NCBI GenBank assembly: GCA_965601475.1
Contig: OZ271832.1
Location: 4,402,001 to 4,466,000 of the forward strand
DNA from: JAWPMT01 sp965601475
GTDB taxonomy: Bacteria > Bacteroidota > Bacteroidia > Cytophagales > Cyclobacteriaceae
Length of the DNA: 64,000 nt
Reading direction: 5' to 3'
A program made the position numbers and the translations under genes. This document shows positions 8,768-18,170 of this stretch, piece after piece (position 1 is the stretch's first letter; every line of letters begins with the position of its first letter). The notes under the pieces are model-generated. The model was not told the origin of the DNA. It worked only from the letters and a program-made list of their open reading frames with translations, and searched no databases.

Positions 8768-9454
8768 TTGAAGGCAGATATTGACTATAACGAAGGCCAT
8801 CTGTTGCTTGTTGACAAACCTGTAGGGTGGACATCATTCGACGTGGTCAAGAAGCTGAAATTCGCTCTGAAGGTGAAGAAAATTGGTCATGCCGGTACTC
8901 TTGATCCCCTGGCCACGGGTCTTTTACTGATTGGCACAGGTAAGGCTACGAAGCAACTTCACAACTTGCAAGGTTTGGATAAGGTCTATTCAGGGATTAT
9001 TGAAATTGGAAAAACAACACCCTCCTACGACCTGGAAACTGAGTTTGATTCGGTAAGTGATTTCAGTCACATCACTGTGGATGGAGTTCATGATATTGCC
9101 AATAAATTCACTGGTGAACTGGCCCAGATACCTCCTGCGCATTCGGCGGTCAAGATCCAGGGAGAGCGGGCCTACAAGAAGGCCAGGCGCAAGGAGGAGG
9201 TTGTTCTCAAGAGCCGAACGGTGATGATTCATCGACTTGATATTACCTCCGCGGATCTACCCGAGGTAGGCTTCGAGGTTCATTGTTCCAAAGGCACTTA
9301 TATTCGAAGTCTGGCACATGATTTTGGCCAGCAATTGGGTGTTGGTGCCTACCTGAAGCGTCTTAGACGGGTGAAGATTGGAGACTATCACGTTGAGAAC
9401 GCTCATGATCTAATGGAATTCGTGCAACAAGTAAAAGAGCATGACAATAATTGA
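8768..9454 (+). CDS. truB: tRNA pseudouridine(55) synthase TruB
   Basis: A 228-residue TruB, which converts U55 of the T-loop of tRNAs to pseudouridine. The catalytic segment HAGTLDPLATGLLLIGTGKATK is at residues about 41-62, with the aspartate in GTLDP, and the KGTYIRSLAHD motif is near residue 179. The protein is short, lacking a C-terminal PUA domain, as is usual in this phylum. The start is TTG, 3 bases after the uppP stop. Its end overlaps ribF by 14 bases. Confidence 0.95.
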   Translation: MKADIDYNEGHLLLVDKPVGWTSFDVVKKLKFALKVKKIGHAGTLDPLATGLLLIGTGKATKQLHNLQGLDKVYSGIIEIGKTTPSYDLETEFDSVSDFSHITVDGVHDIANKFTGELAQIPPAHSAVKIQGERAYKKARRKEEVVLKSRTVMIHRLDITSADLPEVGFEVHCSKGTYIRSLAHDFGQQLGVGAYLKRLRRVKIGDYHVENAHDLMEFVQQVKEHDNN

Positions 9455-10373
9455 TGACATCTCCGATTTGCAGTCCCTGGCGAATCCAGTAGTGACGAGC
9501 GGCACCTTCGACGGCGTGCACATCGGTCATCAGAAGATTCTACAACGCATCAAAGCACTCGCCAGGTCGATTCAAGGTACTAGCGTGGTGGTCACCTTCT
9601 GGCCACATCCAAGATTTGTGCTGGGAAATGGATGGGGTGAATTGAAGTTGCTCACGACCTTTGATGAAAAAGCTCAACTGCTGGCCGATTCGGGACTTGA
9701 TGTGTTGGTGAAGGTGCCATTTACAAGGTCGTTTTCGGAACTCAGCTCCCAACACTTCATTCAGGAGTACATCGTAAACCGACTGAAGACAAAGAAGCTT
9801 GTGATTGGTTATGATCACAGATTTGGAAGAAATCGGGAAGGCAGCTTTGAATACCTGCGGGATCACCAGCAGCAGTTCGGTTTTGAAATTGAAGAGATTC
9901 CACGTCAAGATATTGACCATGTGGCCGTCAGCTCCACGAAAATTCGAAAGGCGCTGCAGCAAGGAGAGGTGATGGTTGCACAGAAGCTCTTGGGGAGGCC
10001 CTATCAGCTTCGGGGTATCATTACCAAGGGAGATCAATTGGGTCGAACGATGGGATACCCCACCGCCAATATCCACATTGCGGAGGAGTTTAAGCTCATT
10101 CCCAGTGATGGCGTTTATGCCGTCAGGGTAGGTCTCAAAGCTGGGAATCTTGATGGGATGATGAACATTGGCGTACGCCCGACTATCAGTGGTACAAGGC
10201 GCCAGATCGAAGTCAACATTTTTGATTTTGACAGGGATATTTATGGACAGGCCATTGAGATCACCTTTGTGAAAATGCTGCGTGAGGAGCGGAAGTTCGA
10301 GAATAAGCAGGCTCTTGCCAGTCAATTGGGCATAGACAAAGAGCATGCGCTACAAGTACTGCGGCAGTCATAA
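9441..10373 (+). CDS. ribF: Bifunctional riboflavin kinase / FAD synthetase RibF
   Basis: A 310-residue enzyme that phosphorylates riboflavin to FMN and adenylates FMN to FAD. The N-terminal nucleotidyltransferase domain has GTFDGVHIGHQKIL (residues about 22-35) and the YDHRFGRNREG segment. The C-terminal kinase domain has the GYPTANI motif (about residues 206-212) and GVYAVRV. It is the last gene of the ftsX-uppP-truB run and ends 17 bases from a convergent gene. No FMN riboswitch was seen, as expected for a gene inside an operon. Confidence 0.95.
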   Translation: MTIIDDISDLQSLANPVVTSGTFDGVHIGHQKILQRIKALARSIQGTSVVVTFWPHPRFVLGNGWGELKLLTTFDEKAQLLADSGLDVLVKVPFTRSFSELSSQHFIQEYIVNRLKTKKLVIGYDHRFGRNREGSFEYLRDHQQQFGFEIEEIPRQDIDHVAVSSTKIRKALQQGEVMVAQKLLGRPYQLRGIITKGDQLGRTMGYPTANIHIAEEFKLIPSDGVYAVRVGLKAGNLDGMMNIGVRPTISGTRRQIEVNIFDFDRDIYGQAIEITFVKMLREERKFENKQALASQLGIDKEHALQVLRQS

Positions 10374-10390
10374 GGTCCTTTTTCAAGCCT

Positions 10391-11611
10391 TCAATACTTC
10401 GGTTTTCTAAACCACAACTCTCTAAACGTAAAGCTCATAGAGAACACATGCCCGACCTCTCTGATGAGTTCGTTGGCGGTGGTACCCCGCAGGTTGTATT
10501 CATACCCGAAGTTGATCATCGATCCTCCGCGCATAGCAGGTAATCCAAAGCCAGCCGTAAAGGCGAACTCTCCGAACAGTTCATTGTTGATTTTCTGGTA
10601 GTAGTTGTTGCTCCGGAAACCCGCACGCCACCTAATCTGCTCCCCATAGTGCACACTTGTAGGATCGATGACGTATTCCAAACCCACCCCGGCCTTCAGG
10701 ACATTTCGAAACTGTCCCTCAGCCTCGCTATTCTGGACTTCCCAGAGTTCGTAGGAGAAATCCACATTGACGATCACGTTAGATCGCATCAATGAAGCAC
10801 CCAGCCCAAATCTCTGAGGTATAGTCAAGTGTGAAGTCAGTGGGGAGAGCAAGGTGTCTCCTGCATCGTTGGAAATGACCTGGGCCGAGCGGGAAAAGGC
10901 CTCAAATCCGGGATTCCAGGTTGCCCCAAAAACCAATTTGCTATCGGCGATGGCCTTCTCATATTGCATACCTACATCAAACATGGCTTTGGCATAAACC
11001 TGCCTGTTCAACACGGCAAATCTTCTGACTTCAGAAGTGCTGGAAACACTTTCGGTTTCATTGATACTGCCAAAGAGTAAACTTCCCCTGATACCAAGGT
11101 TGAGTCCTTCCGTAAGTTGGAAAGCCGTACCCAGGTCGATTTGGTTTAAGCCCCCGGACCCTTCATAGTCAATGTCCAGCAAGCCCAGATCAGGATCACT
11201 GATATTGGTACTGGTGAGGTTGTAGGATACTTTGCTTACCTGCCTGATTCCTAGACTGACGCCAACGGTGGGTTTGGGTTTGATAAGGATATTGAGGTGA
11301 GAAAGGCCCCCATCTCCTTTTGATTCTCGCAATTCCGAGGTGCTCTGATTCAGAATACCAGCATAGAATCCAATATCAAGTACCTCGGTTCCGGCCTGGA
11401 AGGCATTGATCCCCGCAGGGTTGATGGTATTGGCCGCATAGGGATTCCTGGCACCGATACCCACTCCGCCCATGGAGGCATATGCTCCGAAAGCAGGGGA
11501 CTGCAAATCTCCTATTCCAAAGGCGGAATAGGCTGATCCACCTAATGTTTGGCTGCCCGCTGCCAGCGCCATGGCAAATAGCGCCGTCATTAATAATATG
11601 CTCTTTAACAT
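10391..11611 (-). CDS. Putative outer-membrane beta-barrel protein
   Basis: A secreted protein of about 406 residues. The start at 11611 gives a clean signal peptide (MLKSILLMTALFAMALAAGSQ); a start 13 codons further upstream would put extra charged residues before it. The mature protein has alternating strands rich in Gly, Asn and aromatic residues (AYSAFGIGDLQSPAFGAYAS, GVGLEYV, INFGYEYN) and a C-terminal aromatic-ending strand (FSMSFTFRELWF), the layout of an outer-membrane barrel similar to PorV/FadL-like proteins. No exact family is assigned. It is divergent from the DUF4270-Kelch pair and may share their regulatory region. Confidence 0.65.
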   Translation of the reverse strand: MLKSILLMTALFAMALAAGSQTLGGSAYSAFGIGDLQSPAFGAYASMGGVGIGARNPYAANTINPAGINAFQAGTEVLDIGFYAGILNQSTSELRESKGDGGLSHLNILIKPKPTVGVSLGIRQVSKVSYNLTSTNISDPDLGLLDIDYEGSGGLNQIDLGTAFQLTEGLNLGIRGSLLFGSINETESVSSTSEVRRFAVLNRQVYAKAMFDVGMQYEKAIADSKLVFGATWNPGFEAFSRSAQVISNDAGDTLLSPLTSHLTIPQRFGLGASLMRSNVIVNVDFSYELWEVQNSEAEGQFRNVLKAGVGLEYVIDPTSVHYGEQIRWRAGFRSNNYYQKINNELFGEFAFTAGFGLPAMRGGSMINFGYEYNLRGTTANELIREVGHVFSMSFTFRELWFRKPKY

Positions 11612-11720
11612 CTCCTTTTTTTCACAAAAGAAGAGATGTGTTGCAATCACCCAAAGTCAATTAACCATAGTTAACGAGGGCCTTAACCTCTTTTAACCGG
11701 GGCTCTTGGCGAGGAACGGC

Positions 11721-11748
11721 GACGATCGGGGAAGTTTGCCCCGTCGTC
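11721..11748. promoter_or_regulatory. Strong hairpin in the divergent intergenic region
   Basis: Arms GACGA-T-CGGGG and CCCCG-TCGTC form ten base pairs with one bulged T and a 7-base loop (AAGTTTG). It lies 18 bases before the ATG of the DUF4270 gene and is followed by AAAAA, not T, on the plus strand, so it does not look like a terminator. It may be an operator or a 5'-leader structure. Confidence 0.45.
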
Positions 11749-11766
11749 AAAAAGTAACTGACAAAC

Positions 11767-13074
11767 ATGATCACTAGGTTGAAATACTGGCCCGCTTATG
11801 TAGCTTTTTTCTTGGTCTCGTGCCAAGAGGAGTCGGTGATTGGTGAGGACTTTTTTACAGGTACGTCCTTTGCCACATCAGTCATAGACACGATTACCGT
11901 GGAAGCCTCGACCATCCTTTATGATAGCTTTCAGACAAGTAACCTCGGCAGATTGCTGGTGGGTAATTACACCGATGAGATCACAGGCCAGCTCACCGCT
12001 CACACGATTTTTCAGGTGGGACTAAATGGTACCGTGAGCTACAATCTGGAGGAGAACAGCACCAGATATGACTCGCTGGTACTGCGCTTCGCGTCAGATG
12101 GATTTTCCTACCACAATCCTGAGGAATCGAAAATGTCTGTGGAAGTCCGCCGCCTGTTGACCGACATTGAATTTGAGGAAGATGGCGCTCTCTATAATAC
12201 CTCTTTCCGAGATCGAGATCGTTTCCTGGAATGGGCACCCATTGGTACGCGTACCTTTCGGTCTGCTCAGGAGCGATTTGATTCCCTAAGCGTTAGGTTG
12301 GATGATGCATTTGGAGAACAACTCTACAATAGGGCAATATCTGGAGATGAAAGCCTCACCACGGATGAAGAATTTCTGGAGTTTCTCAAGGGGTTTGTCC
12401 TTTCACCGGTAGGAGAGAATACGCCTTTCCTGGGCCTTTCGCCAGATGTGGAACTGCGCCTTTACTATACAGACTTCTCGATCACGCCCATTGTGAAAAG
12501 CAGTTATCTTCCTTTCAGTCTGGGTCAGCGGACCTATTATAACAGTATTACCAGCGATCGGGAAGGAACGGCCTACCAGGACCTGGTGACCCAGGAGGAG
12601 CCTGTTTCTTCCAGGCGAACTGACGATCTCATGGTCATGAGTGGTGGCGCAGGTCTTGCGGTTCGGGTGGAATTTCCATACCTGAAGGACCTGCTGCTGG
12701 CTGACCAAAACTACCTCATTGCTGCTGCGGTATTGGAGATACCCATTATCGAGGACACTTATGGCCAGGAATCCTATTTGCCTGAGCAATTGGAATCGGT
12801 ATTTGTCGACAAGGACAATTTCGACAACTTCAACGAACTGACATCCAATGCCATATTGACGTTGGATGGGGATTTTCAACGGGACACTCACTACGAGATG
12901 AATGTCCTCAATTTCATCAATACACAACTGGCACTGACCGAAAACAACGAAAACGCGCTTGTGCTGAGGTTACCCTTTCCGGAAATGAACACGTCGGTGG
13001 TCAGGACCATAATGGGCGACCAATCCAGAGGCATGAAACTTACAATTCACACAATTTCTGACAATAATGAATAA
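11767..13074 (+). CDS. DUF4270 family lipoprotein
   Basis: A 435-residue exported lipoprotein. The signal region ends in FFLVSCQEE, so Cys near residue 19 is the likely lipidated residue. The rest fits DUF4270, a Bacteroidota family of large surface proteins. Features include an early FFTGTSFATSVIDTITVEAS segment, repeated YDSLVLRF-like strands, and a late NFINTQLAL region with acidic turns. The family function is unknown. Its end overlaps the next Kelch lipoprotein gene by 8 bases, so the two are almost surely made together. Confidence 0.8.
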   Translation: MITRLKYWPAYVAFFLVSCQEESVIGEDFFTGTSFATSVIDTITVEASTILYDSFQTSNLGRLLVGNYTDEITGQLTAHTIFQVGLNGTVSYNLEENSTRYDSLVLRFASDGFSYHNPEESKMSVEVRRLLTDIEFEEDGALYNTSFRDRDRFLEWAPIGTRTFRSAQERFDSLSVRLDDAFGEQLYNRAISGDESLTTDEEFLEFLKGFVLSPVGENTPFLGLSPDVELRLYYTDFSITPIVKSSYLPFSLGQRTYYNSITSDREGTAYQDLVTQEEPVSSRRTDDLMVMSGGAGLAVRVEFPYLKDLLLADQNYLIAAAVLEIPIIEDTYGQESYLPEQLESVFVDKDNFDNFNELTSNAILTLDGDFQRDTHYEMNVLNFINTQLALTENNENALVLRLPFPEMNTSVVRTIMGDQSRGMKLTIHTISDNNE

Positions 13075-14083
13075 TCTTAGAATTACGCTATGGACATGTG
13101 TTTGGGCCATGGCATCCCTGATGACTGGCTGCAGTCTGAATGGAGGTGACGACGGTGATGATATTGGAAACTGGAAGAAGGTTTCTGATTTTGAAGGGGT
13201 CACTCGCTCAGGTACGGTGTCCTTCACCATAGGAGACTATGCCTATGTAGGTTTGGGGTATGATGGGGATGACTACCTGCTTGATTTTTGGCGGTACGAT
13301 CCAGGGCTCAATTTTTGGCAACGCATAGCATCCTTCCCGGGAGCGGGACGCATCGAGGCCGTGGCTTTTTCGGTTGATGGAAAGGGTTATGTAGGAACTG
13401 GATTCAACCAGGATTTGGATCAGGAGGAGCTTGGTGACTTCTGGGAGTACGATCCGGATACTGATTCCTGGACTGAGAGAGCTGCTTTCGCTGGTGGAGC
13501 CAGATATTCTTCAGTAGGCTTTGCTCTTGAGGGTAGAGGATACATTGGGACTGGATATGACGGGAACTATTTGAAAGACTTCTGGAGCTATGATGCTCAA
13601 AATGACACATGGGAACAGGCGGTGAGTCTGTTTGGGAGCAAGCGAGAGCAGGCTTTCGCCTTTACCATTGATGGTAAGGCCTATGTAGGAGGGGGTAGAA
13701 ATAATGGGGCGCTACTGGATGACTTTTGGGCCTACAATCCGGAGAGTGCCAGTTGGGAGGACCTTTCAATCGATGATGAAGATGATTACTATGACGAATA
13801 CATCCTTGCCATGGCCAGATACGCTGCCAATGGATTGTCCAGCCTGGGAGTGGGCTATGTCATAGGAGGAATCTCGGATGGATTTATCCGCTCTGTCTAT
13901 ATGTTTGATCCTTCCTCTGGTGTTTGGGACAACCTCACTGCTTTCGAGGGAACAGCCAGATCGGAAGCAGCGGCATTCGTTGTTAATGGTCGGATGTTCC
14001 TGGGAACCGGACGCAATTCCAATCGAAGATTTGATGACTTCTACGAATTTGATCCTTTAGAAGAGTTTGACGAGGATGATTGA
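13067..14083 (+). CDS. Kelch-repeat lipoprotein
   Basis: A 338-residue lipoprotein with lipobox MTGCS (Cys near residue 22) and an acidic GGDDGDD linker. About six Kelch blades can be seen, each with a pattern such as GYVGTGF...DFWEYDPDTDSWTERAAF or GKAYVGGGRNNG...DFWAYNPESASWEDL. This predicts a beta-propeller on the cell surface or in the periplasm. It overlaps the DUF4270 gene and ends in an acidic tail (EEFDEDD). Such propellers bind proteins or glycans; no partner can be named from sequence. Confidence 0.85.
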   Translation: MNNLRITLWTCVWAMASLMTGCSLNGGDDGDDIGNWKKVSDFEGVTRSGTVSFTIGDYAYVGLGYDGDDYLLDFWRYDPGLNFWQRIASFPGAGRIEAVAFSVDGKGYVGTGFNQDLDQEELGDFWEYDPDTDSWTERAAFAGGARYSSVGFALEGRGYIGTGYDGNYLKDFWSYDAQNDTWEQAVSLFGSKREQAFAFTIDGKAYVGGGRNNGALLDDFWAYNPESASWEDLSIDDEDDYYDEYILAMARYAANGLSSLGVGYVIGGISDGFIRSVYMFDPSSGVWDNLTAFEGTARSEAAAFVVNGRMFLGTGRNSNRRFDDFYEFDPLEEFDEDD

Positions 14084-14129
14084 GTGACGCTGAAGTCGAA
14101 AGACAAATGTTTTTCATCGTTAGAAGTGG

Positions 14130-14159
14130 GCCTCCTGCCTTTGGGTAGGGGGCTTTTTT
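14130..14159 (+). terminator. Rho-independent terminator after the Kelch gene
   Basis: A stem of ten pairs (left arm 14130-14139, right arm 14144-14153) with a 4-base loop is followed by six T. It lies between two convergent genes, 46 bases after the Kelch stop. Confidence 0.85.
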
Positions 14160-14161
14160 CG

Positions 14162-15622
14162 TTAATGTCCGCCGCCCCCAGGCATGGTATCCACTTCCCC
14201 TTTTTCATCTTTCACCATGGTCCAGGCCAAAAATGATATGGCCAGAGAAACAGCAGAAATGATGAATATAAGGTTCTTGTTTTCGACCTGGTTGATGGCA
14301 TACCCTACGCCCAGGCTAGCGACTAGCTGGGGAAGTACTACAGACAGGTTGAATAGCCCCATATACAGTCCCATTTTGGCTTGCGCTACCTTCTGCGACA
14401 TGATAGCAAATGGCAGGGAGATGATCGCAGCCCACCCGACGCCACACACGCCCATGAGAATATAGATGACCGTTTGCCCAAGGTACCCAAAAAGAATGAG
14501 GCCCAAATAACCTAAGGCCATGGTGGCCATGCAGATAAAATGAGTTCGCACTCTCCCGATTTTCTCCGTCAGAGGTTCCAATACAAGAACAGGCAACAAG
14601 GCGCCTACGGCATTGAGAATGAGGAAGCTGGAGGAAATGATTCGACCCTGCTCCACATCAGAAAGCAAAGGATACTTGTCCTGCACATAAAATAGCATAT
14701 ACACAAACATCGTATGGACACCCACCCATGAGAAAGAATGGGCAGCCAGTACCTTCCGAAAACCAATTTTATCGGCCTCTTCCTTGGGTTTGCCGGTTTC
14801 AGATTTGAAGAGTGATTCTCCTACCAGCAGAATGGTAATGCCAAGGCATATATATTCCATCCAGTAATGGGTCACCTCGATATGTGCCAGCCGCAGGGAC
14901 ATGGCATAAATGTCATAGACCAGGAATGCCCACAATGGACGAATGGACATGATTATTTCTACGAAAGAGGTCTTTTCTTTTGGGGCCTCGCTAGTATCCT
15001 CACCTGTTAAGTGCCGGGGTTCTTCCACGAAAAAAGGCGGAATGAACGAGGTAAGAAAGACAACGATCACCCCTGAGTAAATCAATACATAGTTATCCCA
15101 GATAGCTCCTATGGCATAGGCCCCCACACTCAACGTGCCGGAAACCGTCTGCATCCAGGTATATCCTTTTGTCCTATTTACGCCCTCAGGCGTGACATCC
15201 GCGATGATCGAACGTGTGGGGTTGAAACTCACATTGATAGCAAGATCCAGAAGCAAGGCTATGGTAATGGCTACGCCAAGAATCCCGTCTACTCCCATGC
15301 TTGCTGAGATCACATCAATGCTGGGTAAAGCAAGCAACATCAGCGAAGCCAACACACCGCCAATGAGTATGAAGGGCCGTCTACGGCCGTTCCAGAACCA
15401 CACATTGTCGCTGATGATCCCAATAAGGACCTGCCCAATGATCCCTGCTATTGGCCCGGCTGCCCATACCAGGCCGACATCATGAATGTCGAGACCATAT
15501 TTGTTGCTCAAAATCCAGCTTAGTGCGGATATCTGTACCGATAGCGCGAAGCCCATGCCAGTGGCAGGAAGACTGAGTATAGCGTAAAATGACTTTGTTA
15601 GGTTCTTTTGGATGGCTAGCAT
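14162..15622 (-). CDS. MFS transporter, SLC45/sugar-transporter-like
   Basis: A membrane transporter of about 486 residues with twelve predicted helices. The loop NGRRRPFILIGG between helices 2 and 3 is the RRRPF signature of the SLC45 / GPH-like sugar transporter branch of the major facilitator superfamily. The start at 15622 (MLAIQKNLTKSF) places the first helix correctly; an ATG 22 codons upstream would add an unneeded hydrophobic segment. The protein ends in a Gly/His tail (GGGGH). It is monocistronic and convergent with the Kelch gene. A sugar or disaccharide substrate is inferred from the family only. Confidence 0.82.
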   Translation of the reverse strand: MLAIQKNLTKSFYAILSLPATGMGFALSVQISALSWILSNKYGLDIHDVGLVWAAGPIAGIIGQVLIGIISDNVWFWNGRRRPFILIGGVLASLMLLALPSIDVISASMGVDGILGVAITIALLLDLAINVSFNPTRSIIADVTPEGVNRTKGYTWMQTVSGTLSVGAYAIGAIWDNYVLIYSGVIVVFLTSFIPPFFVEEPRHLTGEDTSEAPKEKTSFVEIIMSIRPLWAFLVYDIYAMSLRLAHIEVTHYWMEYICLGITILLVGESLFKSETGKPKEEADKIGFRKVLAAHSFSWVGVHTMFVYMLFYVQDKYPLLSDVEQGRIISSSFLILNAVGALLPVLVLEPLTEKIGRVRTHFICMATMALGYLGLILFGYLGQTVIYILMGVCGVGWAAIISLPFAIMSQKVAQAKMGLYMGLFNLSVVLPQLVASLGVGYAINQVENKNLIFIISAVSLAISFLAWTMVKDEKGEVDTMPGGGGH

Positions 15623-15759
15623 AGTGGGGGCTCTTTGGACTGAAAGATAAAGGCGGTAGCCTACAATAAAAAGTAGGCAACACGTCATTTCTGGAAATAG
15701 CGAAACTCAAACGCGAATGCTTCGGTTGAAGATTTTGTACCTTTACTTGAAGAATAGAA

Positions 15760-16335
15760 ATGAGGATGGGAAGAAAGCTTTTATTTATGACAGCGGTGTT
15801 GGTGGTAGCTTTGATCAGCGCGCACAAACCTGTTCCTGAAGCTGAAGAAGAATCCGGTGTTGAATGGATTTCTTTTGAGGAGGCGATCAGGCGCAATCAG
15901 GAAGAGCCTAGAATGATCCTTATTGATATGTACACAGATTGGTGTGGATGGTGCAAAAAGATGGAAAGAGATGTCTATGCCAGGAAATTGATCAGCCAAT
16001 ACATCAATCAGAAATACTACGCTGTGAAATTCAATACAGAGAACACAAAGCAGGATATTGAATTTCAAGGCCGGGTTTGGAAGTTCGTCCCGCCACCGCA
16101 GGGAGGTAGAAGAGGCATTCATCACCTGGCGTATGCATTGATGGGCGAAAAGGCAAGCTACCCGACAACGGTGATACTCAATGAGAAATTAGAAAGACTG
16201 CCCCCGATTCCCGGATACCAAAAGGCTCCCTTTTTCGACATGGTTTTGAAATACTATGGAGACGGGGTTTATAAGACCACACCCTGGGCGGACTTTCAAA
16301 AAACCTACAACAGTCCTTTCGTAGCCTCCAATTAG
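15760..16335 (+). CDS. Secreted thioredoxin-fold protein (DUF255-like)
   Basis: A 191-residue exported protein with an N-terminal signal (RKLLFMTAVLVVALISA). The thioredoxin-type active site CGWCKK is at about residues 66-71, preceded by MILIDMYTDW and followed by ERDVYARKLISQYIN, a pattern typical of DUF255/thioredoxin_7 proteins. The usual cis-Pro region is YPTTVILNE. It should perform thiol-disulfide exchange in the periplasm. It stands alone between a divergent transporter and the DUF2807 gene. Confidence 0.85.
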   Translation: MRMGRKLLFMTAVLVVALISAHKPVPEAEEESGVEWISFEEAIRRNQEEPRMILIDMYTDWCGWCKKMERDVYARKLISQYINQKYYAVKFNTENTKQDIEFQGRVWKFVPPPQGGRRGIHHLAYALMGEKASYPTTVILNEKLERLPPIPGYQKAPFFDMVLKYYGDGVYKTTPWADFQKTYNSPFVASN

Positions 16336-16414
16336 TTTTAATTTACGGTAGGCAAGGCTCGATGCAACTTTTAGTTGGGACAGTGGTCTTTTACCTAAAT
16401 TGACATTTAATCAC

Positions 16415-17095
16415 ATGAAGAAGATATTTCTCTATGCATGGGCGACATTCGCCTTCGTTGCATTTTCATTTGGCCAAAGACAAGAAACCCGCAATCTCTC
16501 CTCATTCTCTGCGATTTCAGTGGGGGAAGCGATCAATGTTGAGATCACGCCAGGAGATACGGAAGAAGCCGTTGTTGAGGTAGATGGTACGCGCCTCGAA
16601 AATGTGCTTACCGAGGTTTTTGGCGGCCGCCTCAAAATACGGATGGCCCGAGGCAATTGGAGACACGTTGAGGTGAACGTTTACGTCACCTACAAACAAC
16701 TTGAGGAGATTGATGTGAGTTCTGCGGCTGACCTCACCACTAACGGTACTTTGGTTTCAGACGAATTGGAAGTGGAAGTGAGCAGTGCGGGTGATGCAGA
16801 GCTGGAAATTGACGTGCAGGAATTGGACGTTAGGGTATCGAGTGCCGGTGATCTCTCAATCAGAGGAAAGGCCAAAGAACAATACGTACGTGTGAGTAGC
16901 TCAGGTGACTACGATGCTTATGATCTTGAAAGTGAGTATGCGGAAGTTGACACCAGTAGCTCCGGTGATGCCCGAGTCAATGTTTCTGACAAGTTGGAGG
17001 CAGAGGCCAGCAGCGGCGGTAGCGTTTACTACAGGGGTAACCCCACCAAAGTCTATGCAGACAGCAGTAGTGGCGGCCGAGTGCGGAAATCTTGA
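16415..17095 (+). CDS. Head GIN domain (DUF2807) auto-transported-type protein
   Basis: A secreted protein of about 226 residues. The ATG at 16415 gives a signal peptide MKKIFLYAWATFAFVAFSFG; an in-frame TTG 5 codons earlier is less likely. The body is a repetitive beta-helix with recurring SSAGDAELEI, SSAGDLSIRG, SSSGDYDAYD and SSSGDARVNV units, the hallmark of DUF2807 head GIN domains. These are common surface or periplasmic proteins in Bacteroidota with no proven role. The gene is followed by a terminator. Confidence 0.88.
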   Translation: MKKIFLYAWATFAFVAFSFGQRQETRNLSSFSAISVGEAINVEITPGDTEEAVVEVDGTRLENVLTEVFGGRLKIRMARGNWRHVEVNVYVTYKQLEEIDVSSAADLTTNGTLVSDELEVEVSSAGDAELEIDVQELDVRVSSAGDLSIRGKAKEQYVRVSSSGDYDAYDLESEYAEVDTSSSGDARVNVSDKLEAEASSGGSVYYRGNPTKVYADSSSGGRVRKS

Positions 17096-17122
17096 TTGAA
17101 CCAAGTCGGGATCTTGTAAGTT

Positions 17123-17147
17123 AGCCTGTGAAAATGCAGGCTTTTTT
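17123..17147 (+). terminator. Rho-independent terminator abutting the next start codon
   Basis: Arms AGCCTG and CAGGCT with an 8-base loop (TGAAAATG) are followed by six further T. The last bases before position 17148 are the T-tract, so the hairpin directly touches the ATG of the TPR lipoprotein gene. Confidence 0.75.
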
Positions 17148-18170
17148 ATGTCCAAGACTTCGCTAATCGTATTAATACTTACTCTACTGCTGCTGTCCTG
17201 CGACACGGCTGAGGTAAAACGCGATCGTTTCTTTATTCAGGGGAATGATGCGCTGGCCAAAAAAGAGTGGAAGCAGGCCATTCACTACTTCGATAATGCC
17301 ATACGCCTGGACGACACCTTTGCAAATGCCTACAACAATCGGGGAGTGGCTAAGTTCAATGATGATCGACCTGCGGAGGCTATTCAGGACTACAACGAAG
17401 CCCTCGCTATACAAGCTGATTATTATGAAGCCCTGGGCAACCGGGCATACGCCTATGACCAGGTGAATCGGTACAAATCCAGTTTGAGTGACTGGCAGGT
17501 CTTGGCCAACTTGTTTCCCGATTCCGCATTCCTGCACACTTCCAAAGGCCTGATCCAGGCCAAACTCAATGATTATGAGGGTGCGATTTTATCTTTTCAG
17601 CAGTCTCTGGAAATCGCCCCCAATGATGACAAGACGCTGGTAGACCTTGCCATAGCGCATTTGTATCATGGTAATTCGAGGAAAGCCCGCACCTTGCTGA
17701 ATGAGGCGAAATCAATCAATCCGGGCAATGGCCATGCTTACAATGCACTAAATCAGATGATGATAGCAGAAGGCAAAATAGAGCAGGCCCTGGTACAGGT
17801 GGATAGCGCGATCATGTTGGAACCTGCTAACCCATATTTCATGAACAACAAAGGCTTCACATTGATGCTCCTTGATTCCCTAGAGGAAGGTTTATCGCTG
17901 GTGAACCAGAGTATACTCCTTGATGGAAAGAACATGTGGGCGTATCGAAATAAAGGAATCTACTATCTGCGAACCGGTTCGCCAAAACAGGCAAGGAGGT
18001 ATTTCAAGCAAGTAGTGGACAGTGAAGCTTTCGTTGAGGATATTCATGGCTATTTGGGGCTTGCTTTTTGGGAAGAAGGTCTTGTTGAGGAGGCCTGCAA
18101 TGCCTGGGTAAAAGGGGTGAGTCTACGAGAGAGTAAGTCAATAGCGCTAGAGGAAAGCCGTTGCCGCTAA
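17148..18170 (+). CDS. TPR-repeat lipoprotein
   Basis: A 340-residue lipoprotein (MSKTSLIVLILTLLLLSCD, Cys near residue 18) made almost entirely of tetratricopeptide repeats. About eight can be recognised, for example WKQAIHYFDNAIRLDDTFANAYNNRG and YEGAILSFQQSLEIAPNDDKTLVDLA. TPR solenoids hold protein complexes together; here probably on the periplasmic face of a membrane. A terminator hairpin directly precedes the ATG, so expression needs read-through or a promoter inside the hairpin region. Its stop overlaps the convergent membrane protein gene by 4 bases. Confidence 0.85.
   Translation: MSKTSLIVLILTLLLLSCDTAEVKRDRFFIQGNDALAKKEWKQAIHYFDNAIRLDDTFANAYNNRGVAKFNDDRPAEAIQDYNEALAIQADYYEALGNRAYAYDQVNRYKSSLSDWQVLANLFPDSAFLHTSKGLIQAKLNDYEGAILSFQQSLEIAPNDDKTLVDLAIAHLYHGNSRKARTLLNEAKSINPGNGHAYNALNQMMIAEGKIEQALVQVDSAIMLEPANPYFMNNKGFTLMLLDSLEEGLSLVNQSILLDGKNMWAYRNKGIYYLRTGSPKQARRYFKQVVDSEAFVEDIHGYLGLAFWEEGLVEEACNAWVKGVSLRESKSIALEESRCR

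Noticed and set aside
9540..10346. Long minus-strand ORF (268 residues) inside ribF
   Set aside because: It is antisense to a clear RibF coding sequence with intact motifs; the open frame is a by-product of codon use.
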